From positions 1-40,420 of the forward strand of contig CANHZG010000004.1 of assembly GCA_947464995.1 (NCBI GenBank): DNA of 40,420 nt, written 5' to 3'. Source of the DNA: Comamonadaceae bacterium (GTDB lineage Bacteria; Pseudomonadota; Gammaproteobacteria; Burkholderiales; Burkholderiaceae_C). Shown here one piece after another: positions 10,312 to 19,984 of this stretch. Position 1 is the first letter of the stretch. Each line of letters opens with the position of its first letter. The translations under genes and the position numbers were made by a program. Under the pieces are notes generated by a model, which was not told the DNA's origin, ran no database searches, and worked only from the letters and a program-made list of their open reading frames with translations.

Positions 10312-11604
10312 TCACGCCTTGAGCGCCCGAAAACCGATATCACCGCGAAACTGCATGCCCTCAAAATGGATCTGGCGCACCACGTCATAGGCGCGCGCTT
10401 GCGCCACTTTCACCGTGTCGGCCAAAGCAGTTACGCACAGCACGCGACCCCCCGAGGTCTTCAATACGCTGTCCTGGAACTGCGTGCCGGCATGAAATAC
10501 CACGACTTCGTCCGATTCTTTGGGGATGCCGGTAATCGCGTCGCCCTGGCGCGGCGACTGCGGATAGCCAGGGGCGGCCAGCACCACGCCCAAGGCGGTG
10601 CGTCGGTCCCACTGCAACTCCAAATCGGCCAGGGCGTTGCTGCCCACCGGCTCGGTGGCAGCCCACAGCACGTCCACCCAGTCGGTTTTCAGGCGCGCCA
10701 TGATGGGCTGGGTTTCCGGATCGCCCATGCGGCAGTTGAATTCCAGCGTTTTGACATGGCCCTGGGCGTCAATCATCAGCCCGGCGTAAAGAAAGCCCGA
10801 AAAAGGAATACCGTCCTTCTCCATGCCCCGGATGGTCGGGAGAATCACCTCGCGCATGGCGCGGGCGTGCACACCAGGGGTGACCACGGGGGCGGGCGAA
10901 TAGGCGCCCATGCCGCCGGTGTTGGGGCCAGCGTCGCCATCTTGCAGGCGCTTGTGGTCCTGGCTGGTGGCCAGTGGCAGCACGTTTTTGCCATCGCACA
11001 GCACGATAAAGCTGGCCTCTTCGCCGCTTAAAAACTCTTCAATGACCACCCGCGCCTCGCCGTGCGAAGGAGCGACGCCAAAGGCGCCATCGGCCAGCAT
11101 GAAGTCTACGGCGGCGTGCGCCTCGGGCAAGGTCATCGCTACGACCACGCCTTTGCCAGCGGCTAGACCATCGGCCTTGACCACGATGGGCGCGCCGATG
11201 CGGTCCAAGTAGGCGTGGGCGGCGGAGGCGTCAGAAAACACCTCAAAGTGAGCCGTCGGAATGCCGTGGCGCTGCATAAATGCCTTGGAAAATGCCTTGG
11301 AGCTTTCCAGTTGTGCCGCCGCCTGGGTGGGGCCAAAAATGCGCAGGCCATGGGCACGAAAGTCGTCTACCACGCCAGCGGCCAGCGGGCCCTCGGGGCC
11401 GACCACGGTGAGTTCTATCTTGTGTTCTAGCGCCCAGTTGCGCAGCGCGGCCATATCGGTAATGGGCAGGTTTTTCAGGCGCGCATCGAGCGCCGTGCCG
11501 CCGTTGCCCGGCGCCACGTACACGCGTTGCACTTTTGGGGACTGGGCCAGCTTCCAGGCCAGTGCGTGTTCGCGGCCACCGCCGCCAATGACAAGGATGT
11601 TCAT
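10312..11604 (-). CDS. purD: Phosphoribosylamine-glycine ligase
   Basis: [53 protein letters not shown]. Confidence 0.97.
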   Translation of the reverse strand: MNILVIGGGGREHALAWKLAQSPKVQRVYVAPGNGGTALDARLKNLPITDMAALRNWALEHKIELTVVGPEGPLAAGVVDDFRAHGLRIFGPTQAAAQLESSKAFSKAFMQRHGIPTAHFEVFSDASAAHAYLDRIGAPIVVKADGLAAGKGVVVAMTLPEAHAAVDFMLADGAFGVAPSHGEARVVIEEFLSGEEASFIVLCDGKNVLPLATSQDHKRLQDGDAGPNTGGMGAYSPAPVVTPGVHARAMREVILPTIRGMEKDGIPFSGFLYAGLMIDAQGHVKTLEFNCRMGDPETQPIMARLKTDWVDVLWAATEPVGSNALADLELQWDRRTALGVVLAAPGYPQSPRQGDAITGIPKESDEVVVFHAGTQFQDSVLKTSGGRVLCVTALADTVKVAQARAYDVVRQIHFEGMQFRGDIGFRALKA

Positions 11605-12320
11605 AGCGCCGCGTTGTGAAAGACCTCTTGCACATCGTCCAGGTCTTCGAGCACGTCGAGCAGCTTTTGCATGCGCTGGGCGTCGTCGCCTGCGAGTTCG
11701 ATGGTGTTTTCAGCCCGCATCGTGACCACGGCCTCTTCACAGACCAGGCCAACGCCGTCCAGCGCGGCCTTGACCGCCTCGAAGTCGGCGTAGTCGGTCA
11801 GCACCTCGATCACGCCGTCGTCGTGGGTGATCACGTCTTGGGCGCCAGCCTCCAGGGCGGCGTTCATCACCTTGTCTTCGTCAGTTCCGGGTGCGTAAAT
11901 GATTTGGCCGCAGTGCTTGAACTGAAAGGCCACCGAGCCCTCGGTTCCCATGTTGCCGCCGTGCTTGCTCAACGCGTGGCGCACTTCGGCCACGGTGCGC
12001 ACCTTGTTGTCGGTCATGGTGTCCAGGATGATGGCCGCGCCGCCAATGCCATAGCCTTCGTAGCGAATTTCCTCGTAGCTCACGCCTTCGGCGTTGCCGG
12101 TGGCTTTGTCGATGTTGTACTTGATACGTTCGGCCGGCATGTTGGCCGCCTTGGCTTTCTCAACCGCCAGGCGCAGGCGGGGATTCATGCCCAGGTCGCC
12201 CCCGGAGGCGCGGGCGGCGACGGTGATTTCACGGATGATGCGCGTCCAGATCTTGCCGCGCTTTTCGTCCTGGCGGCCTTTGCGGTGCTGAATATTGGCC
12301 CATTTGCTGTGTCCTGCCAC
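11601..12320 (-). CDS. yebC: YebC/PmpR family DNA-binding regulatory protein
   Basis: [32 protein letters not shown] is diagnostic. Confidence 0.97.
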   Translation of the reverse strand: MAGHSKWANIQHRKGRQDEKRGKIWTRIIREITVAARASGGDLGMNPRLRLAVEKAKAANMPAERIKYNIDKATGNAEGVSYEEIRYEGYGIGGAAIILDTMTDNKVRTVAEVRHALSKHGGNMGTEGSVAFQFKHCGQIIYAPGTDEDKVMNAALEAGAQDVITHDDGVIEVLTDYADFEAVKAALDGVGLVCEEAVVTMRAENTIELAGDDAQRMQKLLDVLEDLDDVQEVFHNAAL

Positions 12321-12435
12321 GCGAAATCCTTCTGAAGTTTGTCAACACGGGTTGTCAATTGTACTTTTCGGCGTGCGCTTAGGCGTCTTCGGTCACCGCA
12401 CGGGCGCCGTCCGAGTTGCACTTGGATCAGGCGGT

Positions 12436-13143
12436 CTAAAGCGTTTGGCGTTTAACGATGTCGTGGGTCAGGCGCACGTGGGCTTCCAGGGCGAGCAAGG
12501 CACGTGCTTCCTGGCGGTCGATGGCTGCGCGGAAGATCTCTTCATGCTCCCGGCGCACATCGCGCCCGCTGGCGTGGGCTGCGGTCAGGCGCCAGTTGAT
12601 GTTGCGGTAGCGCTCCGCGTGCCGGTACAAAATTCCCAGCATGTACTTTGTCCATGCCGATTCATGGGCCGATATCAGCGTTTCGTGGAATGCCTTGTTG
12701 CGCCGCTCCCACAAGGCGCTTCCCGCACCGGCGAGATCGATATCGGCCTGTGTCAGCAAACTGTAGCTGGCGTTGAGATTGGCCTCCCACTGGGCATCGC
12801 CGCGGCGGATGGACTGGCGCAGCGCCTCGGTCTCTAACATGACCCGGGTGTTGGTTACGTCCTCCAAGTCGGCCAGTGAGATCGGCGCCACGCTAAAGCC
12901 ACGCTGTCCCTCGGCGGTTACCAGCGCATCTGCGACCAGCAGCGAAAGGGCTTCGCGCAGGGTTCCCGCGCCAACCTCGTACTGGTCCTTCAGGTGCTCA
13001 ACGCGCAGGCGTTCGCCAGGCGCGAGTTTGCCGCACACGACGTCGTGGCGCAGGCCCAGATAGGCGCGTTCCACCAGGGTGCGTGGCGGTTTGGCTTCGC
13101 CTTGGCCTGCGGTGTTCAAGGGGGGGGCAAGCTTGGGCATCAT
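12436..13143 (-). CDS. GntR-family transcriptional regulator (FCD/FadR-type)
   Basis: N-terminal wHTH ([48 protein letters not shown]) and C-terminal FCD-like domain (FHETLISAH...[24 protein letters not shown]). Confidence 0.9.
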   Translation of the reverse strand: MMPKLAPPLNTAGQGEAKPPRTLVERAYLGLRHDVVCGKLAPGERLRVEHLKDQYEVGAGTLREALSLLVADALVTAEGQRGFSVAPISLADLEDVTNTRVMLETEALRQSIRRGDAQWEANLNASYSLLTQADIDLAGAGSALWERRNKAFHETLISAHESAWTKYMLGILYRHAERYRNINWRLTAAHASGRDVRREHEEIFRAAIDRQEARALLALEAHVRLTHDIVKRQTL

Positions 13144-14858
13144 GTGAGATCGGTTGGAGATTTGGCGCGTGCTACTGCGGCGCGCGTGCCGGTTTGTTTG
13201 GCCTTTTGCCGGTAGGCAAGCTGGGGCCGACTGAGGCCTAACAGGCGCGCAGCTTCGGACAAATTTCCGCCCGCACGCTCTACAGCTAAGTCCAGCACGC
13301 GCGATTCAATGGCTTCGATGGAGCTTCCGCTGTCCAAAATGCGCGCCGTTAGATCATCGTCTTGTGTCGTAGGAAACTGTGCCAGAAGGCCACGCGCATC
13401 GATCCCAGTGTGGCTGGTCTCGGGCTGGTTTTGGAACAGGTGCTCGGCTTCGACCAGGCCACCCTGGCTGGCCAAAATAACGCCGCGCTCGACCAGGTTT
13501 TCCATTTCGCGCACATTGCCCGGCCAGTCGTGCTGCTGCAGCATTTGCAGCGCGCGCTCGCCAAACCCGAGCAGGCGCTTGTTGTGCAGCGCGCAAAAGC
13601 GCGAAAGCATTCCTTCGGCCAGCGGCGCAATGTCACCAGCGCGGTCGCGCAGGGCGGGAATATGGATCGGATAGACATTGAGCCGGTACAGCAGGTCGCG
13701 GCGAAAACGGCCTTCGCGTGCCGCTTTTTCGAGGTCCACGTTGGTGGCTGCGACCAGCCGCACATTAACTTTGCGCGTGGTTTCGCCGCCCACGCGCTCG
13801 ATCTCGCCTTCTTGCAGCACGCGCAGCAGCTTGGCTTGCGCTGCCAGCGGCAACTCGCCGACTTCGTCAAGTAACAAGGTGCCGCCGTCGGCGCGCTCGA
13901 AACGCCCGCTGCGCGAGGCATGGGCGCCAGTGAAGGCGCCCTTTTCCACGCCAAAGAGTTCGGCCTCAATCAATTCGGCCGGCAGCGCCGCGCAATTGAC
14001 GGCCACAAATGGCGCGTCGGCGCGGCTGGAGAGTTCGTGCAAAGCGCGCGCGAAACGCTCCTTGCCCACGCCGGTCTCGCCGGTGAGCAGCACTGCAACC
14101 TGGGTTTGCGCCACTTTTTGCAGCAGCACGTAGGCCTTGCGAAAAACGGCCGAGTTGCCGATCAATTGGCCTTGGGCGGTGGGCTCTAATGTGGACTTCA
14201 AAGCCTCGACTTGGAGTTGCAGGGCATCCAGTTTTTCCAGCAAAGAATCGTCATTGAAGTACACACGGTGCGCCGCGCCGTCGGGCCACTCTTCGATGGG
14301 CCGGCCCACGATGGTGCAGTGCTCGTTTCCGCAGGCGGCGCACAGGGTCTCCTTGAACAAGATTAACCGACCCATGAAGGCGCTGGTGTAACCGCTGGCA
14401 TAGCCCAGCAGGGTCCAGCAGACCGGGTCATCAACTTGGCCGTACTTTTGCTGGTGGGCATAGGCCTCCCACGAGTAATCCCAGCGAAATTCCCCGTAGA
14501 ACTGCCCACTGGGCACGTCCAAAGTGAGGTGAACGGGTGTTACCCTCGCCGCGCCTTCGAGCATGTGCAACTGCGGACCCACCATAAAGCTGTCCTGAAA
14601 GGATTGGCCTGGGCGCACTTTCATCGCGTATTCGGCATCGCACACCCCCGATGCATAGCCCATGCGCGTCAGGATGCGGCGCGTGTGCTCGGCCCCCATC
14701 GTGCTGAGCAAATCCTGTCGCAAGGCGGCCAATCCGGCCGTGTGCATGAGCACCATGCGGCGTTCGCCCAACCAGATCGCACCGCTGTCGGGCTCAAACC
14801 GCAGCAATCGGCGCAAATCGCTGTCCGATGGGTACTTGAAGTTCAAAACTGCATCCAA
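13140..14858 (-). CDS. Sigma54-dependent transcriptional activator, XylR/DmpR type (aromatic sensor plus V4R, AAA+ and Fis HTH)
   Basis: Sensor/V4R region ([34 protein letters not shown]), Walker [15 protein letters not shown] loop ([17 protein letters not shown]), Walker [16 protein letters not shown]-terminal Fis-like HTH ([19 protein letters not shown]). Confidence 0.94.
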   Translation of the reverse strand: MDAVLNFKYPSDSDLRRLLRFEPDSGAIWLGERRMVLMHTAGLAALRQDLLSTMGAEHTRRILTRMGYASGVCDAEYAMKVRPGQSFQDSFMVGPQLHMLEGAARVTPVHLTLDVPSGQFYGEFRWDYSWEAYAHQQKYGQVDDPVCWTLLGYASGYTSAFMGRLILFKETLCAACGNEHCTIVGRPIEEWPDGAAHRVYFNDDSLLEKLDALQLQVEALKSTLEPTAQGQLIGNSAVFRKAYVLLQKVAQTQVAVLLTGETGVGKERFARALHELSSRADAPFVAVNCAALPAELIEAELFGVEKGAFTGAHASRSGRFERADGGTLLLDEVGELPLAAQAKLLRVLQEGEIERVGGETTRKVNVRLVAATNVDLEKAAREGRFRRDLLYRLNVYPIHIPALRDRAGDIAPLAEGMLSRFCALHNKRLLGFGERALQMLQQHDWPGNVREMENLVERGVILASQGGLVEAEHLFQNQPETSHTGIDARGLLAQFPTTQDDDLTARILDSGSSIEAIESRVLDLAVERAGGNLSEAARLLGLSRPQLAYRQKAKQTGTRAAVARAKSPTDLT

Positions 14859-14951
14859 TTCACAAGGGTTAATGCCACGGATTCTCGATATTCACTAATG
14901 ACTGCAACTCGTTTCGTTTCAGATTTAGACCCACACGTTTTAATCATTTGG

Positions 14952-14991
14952 TGAAATTTGCGAATTTTCATTGGCTGTAATGGGCAAATTT
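14952..14991. promoter_or_regulatory. Candidate upstream activator-binding dyads for the DmpR-like regulator
   Basis: Imperfect dyad TGAAATTTGCGAATTTTCA (14952-14970) and perfect 8-bp inverted repeat AAATTTGC (14954-14961) / GCAAATTT (14984-14991), about 140-175 bp upstream of the -24 element. Confidence 0.4.
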
Positions 14992-15044
14992 AACGCATTT
15001 CATTTGGTGGTGTAGGCCAGGGGCTTGGTTTATCTCTCAATTTT

Positions 15045-15095
15045 ACTAAGGGAAAACCATTAGTTTTCCAAAATCACCTAGTGGTTTTCCCTAGT
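15045..15095. promoter_or_regulatory. Long inverted repeat, candidate operator
   Basis: ACTAAGGGAAAACCATTAG (15045-15063) and CTAGTGGTTTTCCCTAGT (15078-15095); the latter's reverse complement ACTAGGGAAAACCACTAG matches the first arm except one indel and one substitution. Confidence 0.6.
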
Positions 15096-15127
15096 AATCT
15101 CGAGAATTCCGGGTTTTTCGGATGTAA

Positions 15128-15143
15128 TGGCAAGCAACTTGCA
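15128..15143 (+). promoter_or_regulatory. Sigma54 (-24/-12) promoter
   Basis: TGGCAAG-CAAC-TTGCA against consensus TGGCACG-N4-TTGCW (GG-N10-GC exact), at the start of the catabolic operon and divergent from a sigma54 activator gene. Confidence 0.72.
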
Positions 15144-15156
15144 AAGTCAAGACACC

Positions 15157-15363
15157 ATGAAAAAGACTATTGCCCTTTTGCCTGAGCCCGAAGTGTGCGA
15201 CATCGGCCGTAAGTATGTACGCGTCACCCAAGTGCGCGACGACGGATTAGTGATGTTTGAGTTTTCGATCGGCTGGCCTGAACAAATGGTTGAACTGGTG
15301 CTGCCGCAGGCGGCGTTTGACGAATTCTGCGCCACTCACCAAGTGCAACACCTGCCCAACTGA
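15157..15363 (+). CDS. dmpK: Phenol hydroxylase assembly/accessory protein DmpK
   Basis: GRKYVRVTQVRDDGLVMFEFSIGWPEQMVELVLPQAAFDEFCATHQVQHL is DmpK-like. Start at 15157 preferred because the alternative ATG at 15127 lies inside the -24 element. Confidence 0.8.
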   Translation: MKKTIALLPEPEVCDIGRKYVRVTQVRDDGLVMFEFSIGWPEQMVELVLPQAAFDEFCATHQVQHLPN

Positions 15364-15398
15364 ACTGGCAGACCTTCTTTCTCTAAAGGAACTTATCC

Positions 15399-16394
15399 AT
15401 GTCCGTAGATCTTCACACCCGAGAAATTAAACCGCTGCGGCAAACTTTTGCGCATGTGGCCCAGTACGTGGGTGACGACAAGCCGGCGTCGCGTTACCTG
15501 GAGGCCACGCTGGGCGCGCAGTCCACCGCCAATTTCCATTACCGTCCGACCTGGGATCCGGCGCATGAGCTGTTTGACAAAACGCGCTCAGCTGTCGTCA
15601 TGGCCGACTGGCAGTCGCTGCGCGACCCGCGCCAGTACTATTACGGCACCTGGACTATGGCGCGTGCGCGCCAGCAAGACGCCATCGAAGCCAACTACCA
15701 GTTCATCGAAGACCGCGGCCTGGTGGGCAAGATGCCCGAGGCGGTGCGCATCAAGGCTTCCAAGGCGCTGATTCCCCTGCGCCACGCGGCCTGGGGTGGC
15801 AATATGAACAACTGCTCGATCGGCGCCTATGGCTATGGCGCCATCCTGACCGCGCCAGCCATGTTCCACGCCATGGACCAACTCGGGGTGGCGCAGTACA
15901 TCACCCGCCTGGGCCTGACTCTAGACGAACCCGGCGCACTGGACGAGGGCAAGAAAGACTGGCTCGAAGAAGCCTGCTGGCAGCCCCTGCGCCACTATGT
16001 GGAAGACACCCTGGTCTTGCAAGACCCAATGGAGCTTTTTGTGGCCCAGAACCTGGCGCTCGATGGCCAGCTCTACCCCTTGATGTTTGGCAGTTTTGTC
16101 GATGACCACCTGGTGCCCCTGGGCGGAACAGCGGTGTCCATGTTGTCTGCCTTCATGCCCGAGTGGCACACCGAGAGTGCGCGCTGGATTGACGCCGTGC
16201 TTAAGGTGGCGGCGGCTGAATCGCCGGCCAACCGAACCCTTATCGCCGGTTGGGTGCAAACCTGGTCCGACCGCGCACAGGCCGCACTCGCTCCGGTAGC
16301 CGAACTGGCACTGGGTGACCAAGGCCAGGCGGCGCTGGAAGACGCCCGTACCGGCCTCAACGCCCGTTGCAAGAAAGCTGGACTGGCTGCTTAG
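15399..16394 (+). CDS. dmpL: Phenol hydroxylase beta subunit DmpL
   Basis: 331 aa; DLHTREIKPLRQTFAHVAQYVGDDKPASRYLEATLGAQSTANFHYRPTWDP...; position between dmpK and dmpM. Confidence 0.93.
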   Translation: MSVDLHTREIKPLRQTFAHVAQYVGDDKPASRYLEATLGAQSTANFHYRPTWDPAHELFDKTRSAVVMADWQSLRDPRQYYYGTWTMARARQQDAIEANYQFIEDRGLVGKMPEAVRIKASKALIPLRHAAWGGNMNNCSIGAYGYGAILTAPAMFHAMDQLGVAQYITRLGLTLDEPGALDEGKKDWLEEACWQPLRHYVEDTLVLQDPMELFVAQNLALDGQLYPLMFGSFVDDHLVPLGGTAVSMLSAFMPEWHTESARWIDAVLKVAAAESPANRTLIAGWVQTWSDRAQAALAPVAELALGDQGQAALEDARTGLNARCKKAGLAA

Positions 16395-16428
16395 GCCCGT
16401 CGGCACCCCCACCCGGAACCCCCACCCC

Positions 16429-16698
16429 ATGTCCAATGTATTCATCGCCTTCCAGTCCAACGAGGACTCCCGCCCCATCATCGAGGCGATCTTGGCCGAC
16501 AACCCGCATGCGGTCGCAGTCCATTCGCCTGGGCTAATCAAGATTGATGCGCCCGACCGGTTATGCATCAAGCGTGAAACCATCGAAGAAATCATCGGTC
16601 GTCGCTACAACTTGCAGGAGCTGCATGTCAGCTTGGTGACCTTGTCGGGCTATATCGACGAAGACGACGACCAGTTCACCTTGAGCTGGAAGCACTAA
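16429..16698 (+). CDS. dmpM: Phenol hydroxylase effector/regulatory protein DmpM
   Basis: MSNVFIAFQSNEDSRPIIEAILADNPHAVAVHSPGLIKIDAPDRLCIKRETIEEIIGR...; ATG at 16429 trimmed from the longer ORF. Confidence 0.93.
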   Translation: MSNVFIAFQSNEDSRPIIEAILADNPHAVAVHSPGLIKIDAPDRLCIKRETIEEIIGRRYNLQELHVSLVTLSGYIDEDDDQFTLSWKH

Positions 16699-16718
16699 AA
16701 CGCCGCCAGGACCGAACC

Positions 16719-18278
16719 ATGGATACCCGCGCTGTGAAAAAGAAACTGGGCCTCAAAGACCGCTACACCGCGATGACGCGGGATTTGCATTGGGACACCA
16801 GCTACCAGCCTATGGAAAAGGTGTTCCCCTATGACGCCTATGAGGGCATCAAGATCCACGACTGGGACAAATGGGAAGACCCGTTTCGCCTGACCATGGA
16901 AGCCTACTGGAAGTACCAGGGCGAAAAAGAGAAAAAACTCTATGCTGTGATTGACGCCTTTGCGCAAAACAACGGCCAGCTTGGAATCAGCGACGCGCGC
17001 TATGTCAACGCGCTGAAGTTGTTCATCCAGGGTGTGACGCCACTGGAGTACTACGCGCACCGGGGCTTTGCGCATGTGGGGCGCCACTTCACCGGCGTGG
17101 GTGCGCGCGTGGCCGCGCAAATGCAGTCAGTTGACGAGCTGCGCCATTACCAGACCGAAACGCACGCCCTGTCGCACTACAACAAGTACTTCAATGGCAT
17201 GCACCACACCAGCCACTGGTTTGACCGCGTGTGGTACCTGTCGGTGCCCAAATCGTTCTTTGAAGACGCCTACAGCAGCGGCCCGTTTGAGTTCTTGACC
17301 GCAGTGAGCTTCTCGTTCGAGTACGTGCTCACCAACCTGTTGTTCGTGCCCTTTATGTCGGGCGCGGCGCACAACGGCGACATGTCCACCGTCACTTTCG
17401 GGTTTTCGGCGCAAAGCGACGAGTCGCGCCACATGACCCTGGGCATTGAGTGCATCAAGTTCATGCTCGAACAAGACCCGGCCAATGTGCCCATCATCCA
17501 GCGCTGGATGGATAAATGGTTTTGGCGCGGCTACCGCCTGCTCACGCTGGTCGCGATGATGCAAGACTACATGCTGCCCAAGCGCGTGATGAGTTGGAAG
17601 GAAGCCTGGGAGATGTACGCTGAAGGCAGTGGCGGCGCATTGTTCAAAGACCTGGCACGCTACGGCATCCGCGAGCCCAAGGGCTGGAAAGACGCTTGCG
17701 AAGGCAAAGACCACATCAGCCACCAGGCCTGGAACACTTTTTACAACTACAGCGCAGCGGCGCCCTTTCACACCTGGGTGCCCGATGACGAAGAGTTGGC
17801 CTGGTTGACCGAAAAATACCCCGACACCTTTGACAGTCTGTACCGCCCGCGCCTGGAATATCTGCGCGCGCAGCAAAGCCAAGGCAAGCGCTTCTACAAC
17901 AACACCTTGCCGATGTTGTGCACGACCTGCCAGATCCCGATGTTCTTCACCGAGCCGGGTGACGCCACCAAGATCGCCTACCGCGAGACCGAGCACCACG
18001 GCGACAAATACCATTTTTGCAGCGACCACTGCCAGGAAATCTTTGCCCACGAGCCCGAGAAGTACGTGCAGTCCTGGCTGCCGGTTCACCAGATTTACCA
18101 GGGCAACTGCTTCAAACCGGGCACCGACCCAACCCAGCCCGGTTTTGACCCGCTGGCCGCGGTGATGGATTACTACGAAGTTAAGGTCGGGGAGGACAAC
18201 CTCGACTTTGAAGGCTCGCAAGACCAGAAAAACTTCAATGAGTGGCGCGGTGATGATGGCCAGGGGGAGGGCGAATGA
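16719..18278 (+). CDS. dmpN: Phenol hydroxylase large (alpha, diiron) subunit DmpN, copy 1
   Basis: 519 aa; two EXXH diiron motifs (DELRH and DESRH), LPMLCTTCQIPMFFT and HFCSDHC near the C-terminus. Confidence 0.96.
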   Translation: MDTRAVKKKLGLKDRYTAMTRDLHWDTSYQPMEKVFPYDAYEGIKIHDWDKWEDPFRLTMEAYWKYQGEKEKKLYAVIDAFAQNNGQLGISDARYVNALKLFIQGVTPLEYYAHRGFAHVGRHFTGVGARVAAQMQSVDELRHYQTETHALSHYNKYFNGMHHTSHWFDRVWYLSVPKSFFEDAYSSGPFEFLTAVSFSFEYVLTNLLFVPFMSGAAHNGDMSTVTFGFSAQSDESRHMTLGIECIKFMLEQDPANVPIIQRWMDKWFWRGYRLLTLVAMMQDYMLPKRVMSWKEAWEMYAEGSGGALFKDLARYGIREPKGWKDACEGKDHISHQAWNTFYNYSAAAPFHTWVPDDEELAWLTEKYPDTFDSLYRPRLEYLRAQQSQGKRFYNNTLPMLCTTCQIPMFFTEPGDATKIAYRETEHHGDKYHFCSDHCQEIFAHEPEKYVQSWLPVHQIYQGNCFKPGTDPTQPGFDPLAAVMDYYEVKVGEDNLDFEGSQDQKNFNEWRGDDGQGEGE

Positions 18279-18631
18279 GCACCGTGGCCCTGGGCGCCTA
18301 CGCATTTCCTGCAAAAGACCGGCGCGAGAACTTTTCAGCGCCGCTTTTGTACATCGGATGGGAAGACCATCTGCTATTTTGCGCACCGGTATGCTTGCCG
18401 CTGCCTGCCGACACCCCATTTGGCGCGCTGGCCAGTGCGGTACTGCCCGGCGTATATGGCGCGCACCCCGACTTTGCACGCATCGACTGGAGCCAGGTGC
18501 TTTGGTTCAAGTCGGGCCGGCCCTGGCAGCCCGACGCGACCAAGTCGCTGCAAGACAACGGACTGGGTCACAAGGATGTGATTCGGTTTCGCACCCCCGG
18601 CCTTACCGGCATTGGAGGATCCTTTAGTTAG
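18275..18631 (+). CDS. dmpO: Phenol hydroxylase gamma subunit DmpO, copy 1
   Basis: YIGWEDHLLFCAPVCLPLPADTPFGALASAVLPGVYGAHPDFARIDW; ATGA overlap with dmpN copy 1. Confidence 0.88.
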   Translation: MSTVALGAYAFPAKDRRENFSAPLLYIGWEDHLLFCAPVCLPLPADTPFGALASAVLPGVYGAHPDFARIDWSQVLWFKSGRPWQPDATKSLQDNGLGHKDVIRFRTPGLTGIGGSFS

Positions 18632-18653
18632 TGCATTCTTAGTTTGGAAGGGC

Positions 18654-18678
18654 GCCGCAGTTCACGCCCCGCTGCGGC
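18654..18678 (+). other. Hairpin in the dmpO1-binding protein intergenic gap
   Basis: GCCGCAG (18654-18660) - 11 nt - CTGCGGC (18672-18678); no following U-tract. Confidence 0.5.
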
Positions 18679-18722
18679 CTACATGGCAAGCCAGGGGTGA
18701 ATAAATCCAGGAGATACGTTCA

Positions 18723-19970
18723 ATGAAAAACAGAAACATCGCCACCGCAACGCTTTTGCTTGCCGTCGTGGCCAGCGGCGGTGCTTATGCCGCTGACAGT
18801 TGCGGTCTGAGCAATGGCAAAGCCGCCACCGGCGAGCCGATTCAGTTGGGTGCCATCGTGGGCAAAACCGGACCGGAAGATTTCTCGTCCTCCGCACGCT
18901 CGGCGGCTGCCTACTTCAAGTGCGTTAACGCCAACGGCGGCATCAACGGCCGCCCCATCAACTACACCGTGCAGGACGACACCTGGAACCCCGAAGTCGC
19001 AGCCCAGTCCGCCAGCAAGCTGGTCAAAGACACCAAAGTGGTTGGCATGGTCGGCTCCTCGAGCTTTGTAGAGTGCGGCGCCAACAACGCAACCTACGAG
19101 CAAGAAGGTGTTGCCGTTATTGCTGGTGTGGGCGTGCCAAGAGCGTGCTTTTACGGCAAGAACTATGTCAGCTTTAACCAAGGCCCGCGCCAGTCCACCT
19201 TGGGTGCAGCGCAGTACATCACCGAGACTTTCAAGCTCAAGAAACTCGTGTGCGTGGCCCCCGGCATTCCCGGCTTTGGTGACTGGGTTTGTGCGGGCGT
19301 AGAAGCCTATGGCAAAGCCACGGGCGTCGAAGTCAGCACCGTGATCTTTGATCCGGGCAAACTTGACGGCAATGCCATCGCTCTGCAAATTGCGGCCTCC
19401 AAGGCCGGAGGCGTGGTGCTCGGTATGCCGCGCGGCATGATGCTGCCGATTCTCACCGGCGCTGAGCAGCAAGACCTGGGCAAGTCCATCAAGTGGGGTC
19501 TGCCCACATCGGCCTACCACACGCAAATGCCCAAGGCCGCTGGCAAGTACTGGGACGGCAAGCTCTATGTCCACATGGAAATGGAGCCGCTGGACACCGA
19601 TGGTGCTGACACCAAAAACTGGAAAGCCATCATGGAAAAATACGGCGATAAGAAAGATCCAATCGACTCTTTCTCGCAAGCCGGCTATATGGCAGCCCGC
19701 GTGTCTACCGAAGCGCTCATGGCCATCAAAGGACCTATCGACCGCAAATCCACCTATGCCGCGTTCAAGGGTTTGACCAAGGTCAAGTCCGACATGATGT
19801 GCGCGCCTTGGTACTTCGGACCCGGCGACCGCCACCAGGCCAACCATGCTGGACGCATGTCGGTGATCAACGGCAACGGCTTCAAGACGCTGACCGACTG
19901 CTTCCAGTCCAAGGACTCTGACCTGGCCGACATTATTGCGATCGAGGCCAAGGGCGGCTTGGTGAACTAA
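18723..19970 (+). CDS. ABC transporter periplasmic substrate-binding protein (Leu/Ile/Val-binding family)
   Basis: Signal peptide (MKNRNIATATLLLAVVASGGAYA) and type I periplasmic binding fold (IQLGAIVGKTGPEDFSS...AAAYFKCVNANGGINGRPINYTVQDDTWNPEVAAQSASKLV). Confidence 0.9.
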   Translation: MKNRNIATATLLLAVVASGGAYAADSCGLSNGKAATGEPIQLGAIVGKTGPEDFSSSARSAAAYFKCVNANGGINGRPINYTVQDDTWNPEVAAQSASKLVKDTKVVGMVGSSSFVECGANNATYEQEGVAVIAGVGVPRACFYGKNYVSFNQGPRQSTLGAAQYITETFKLKKLVCVAPGIPGFGDWVCAGVEAYGKATGVEVSTVIFDPGKLDGNAIALQIAASKAGGVVLGMPRGMMLPILTGAEQQDLGKSIKWGLPTSAYHTQMPKAAGKYWDGKLYVHMEMEPLDTDGADTKNWKAIMEKYGDKKDPIDSFSQAGYMAARVSTEALMAIKGPIDRKSTYAAFKGLTKVKSDMMCAPWYFGPGDRHQANHAGRMSVINGNGFKTLTDCFQSKDSDLADIIAIEAKGGLVN

Positions 19971-19984
19971 AAGACGGACGCACG

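Noticed and set aside
12339-12358. Tandem TTGTCAA repeats upstream of yebC (TTGACAA on the coding strand)
   Set aside because: Probably -35-like promoter sequence; no clear additional structure to support a regulator site.
18682-18700. TGGCAAGCCAGGGGTG as a second sigma54 promoter before the transporter genes
   Set aside because: The -12 GC is replaced by GT and the TTGC element is missing, so the match is too weak.
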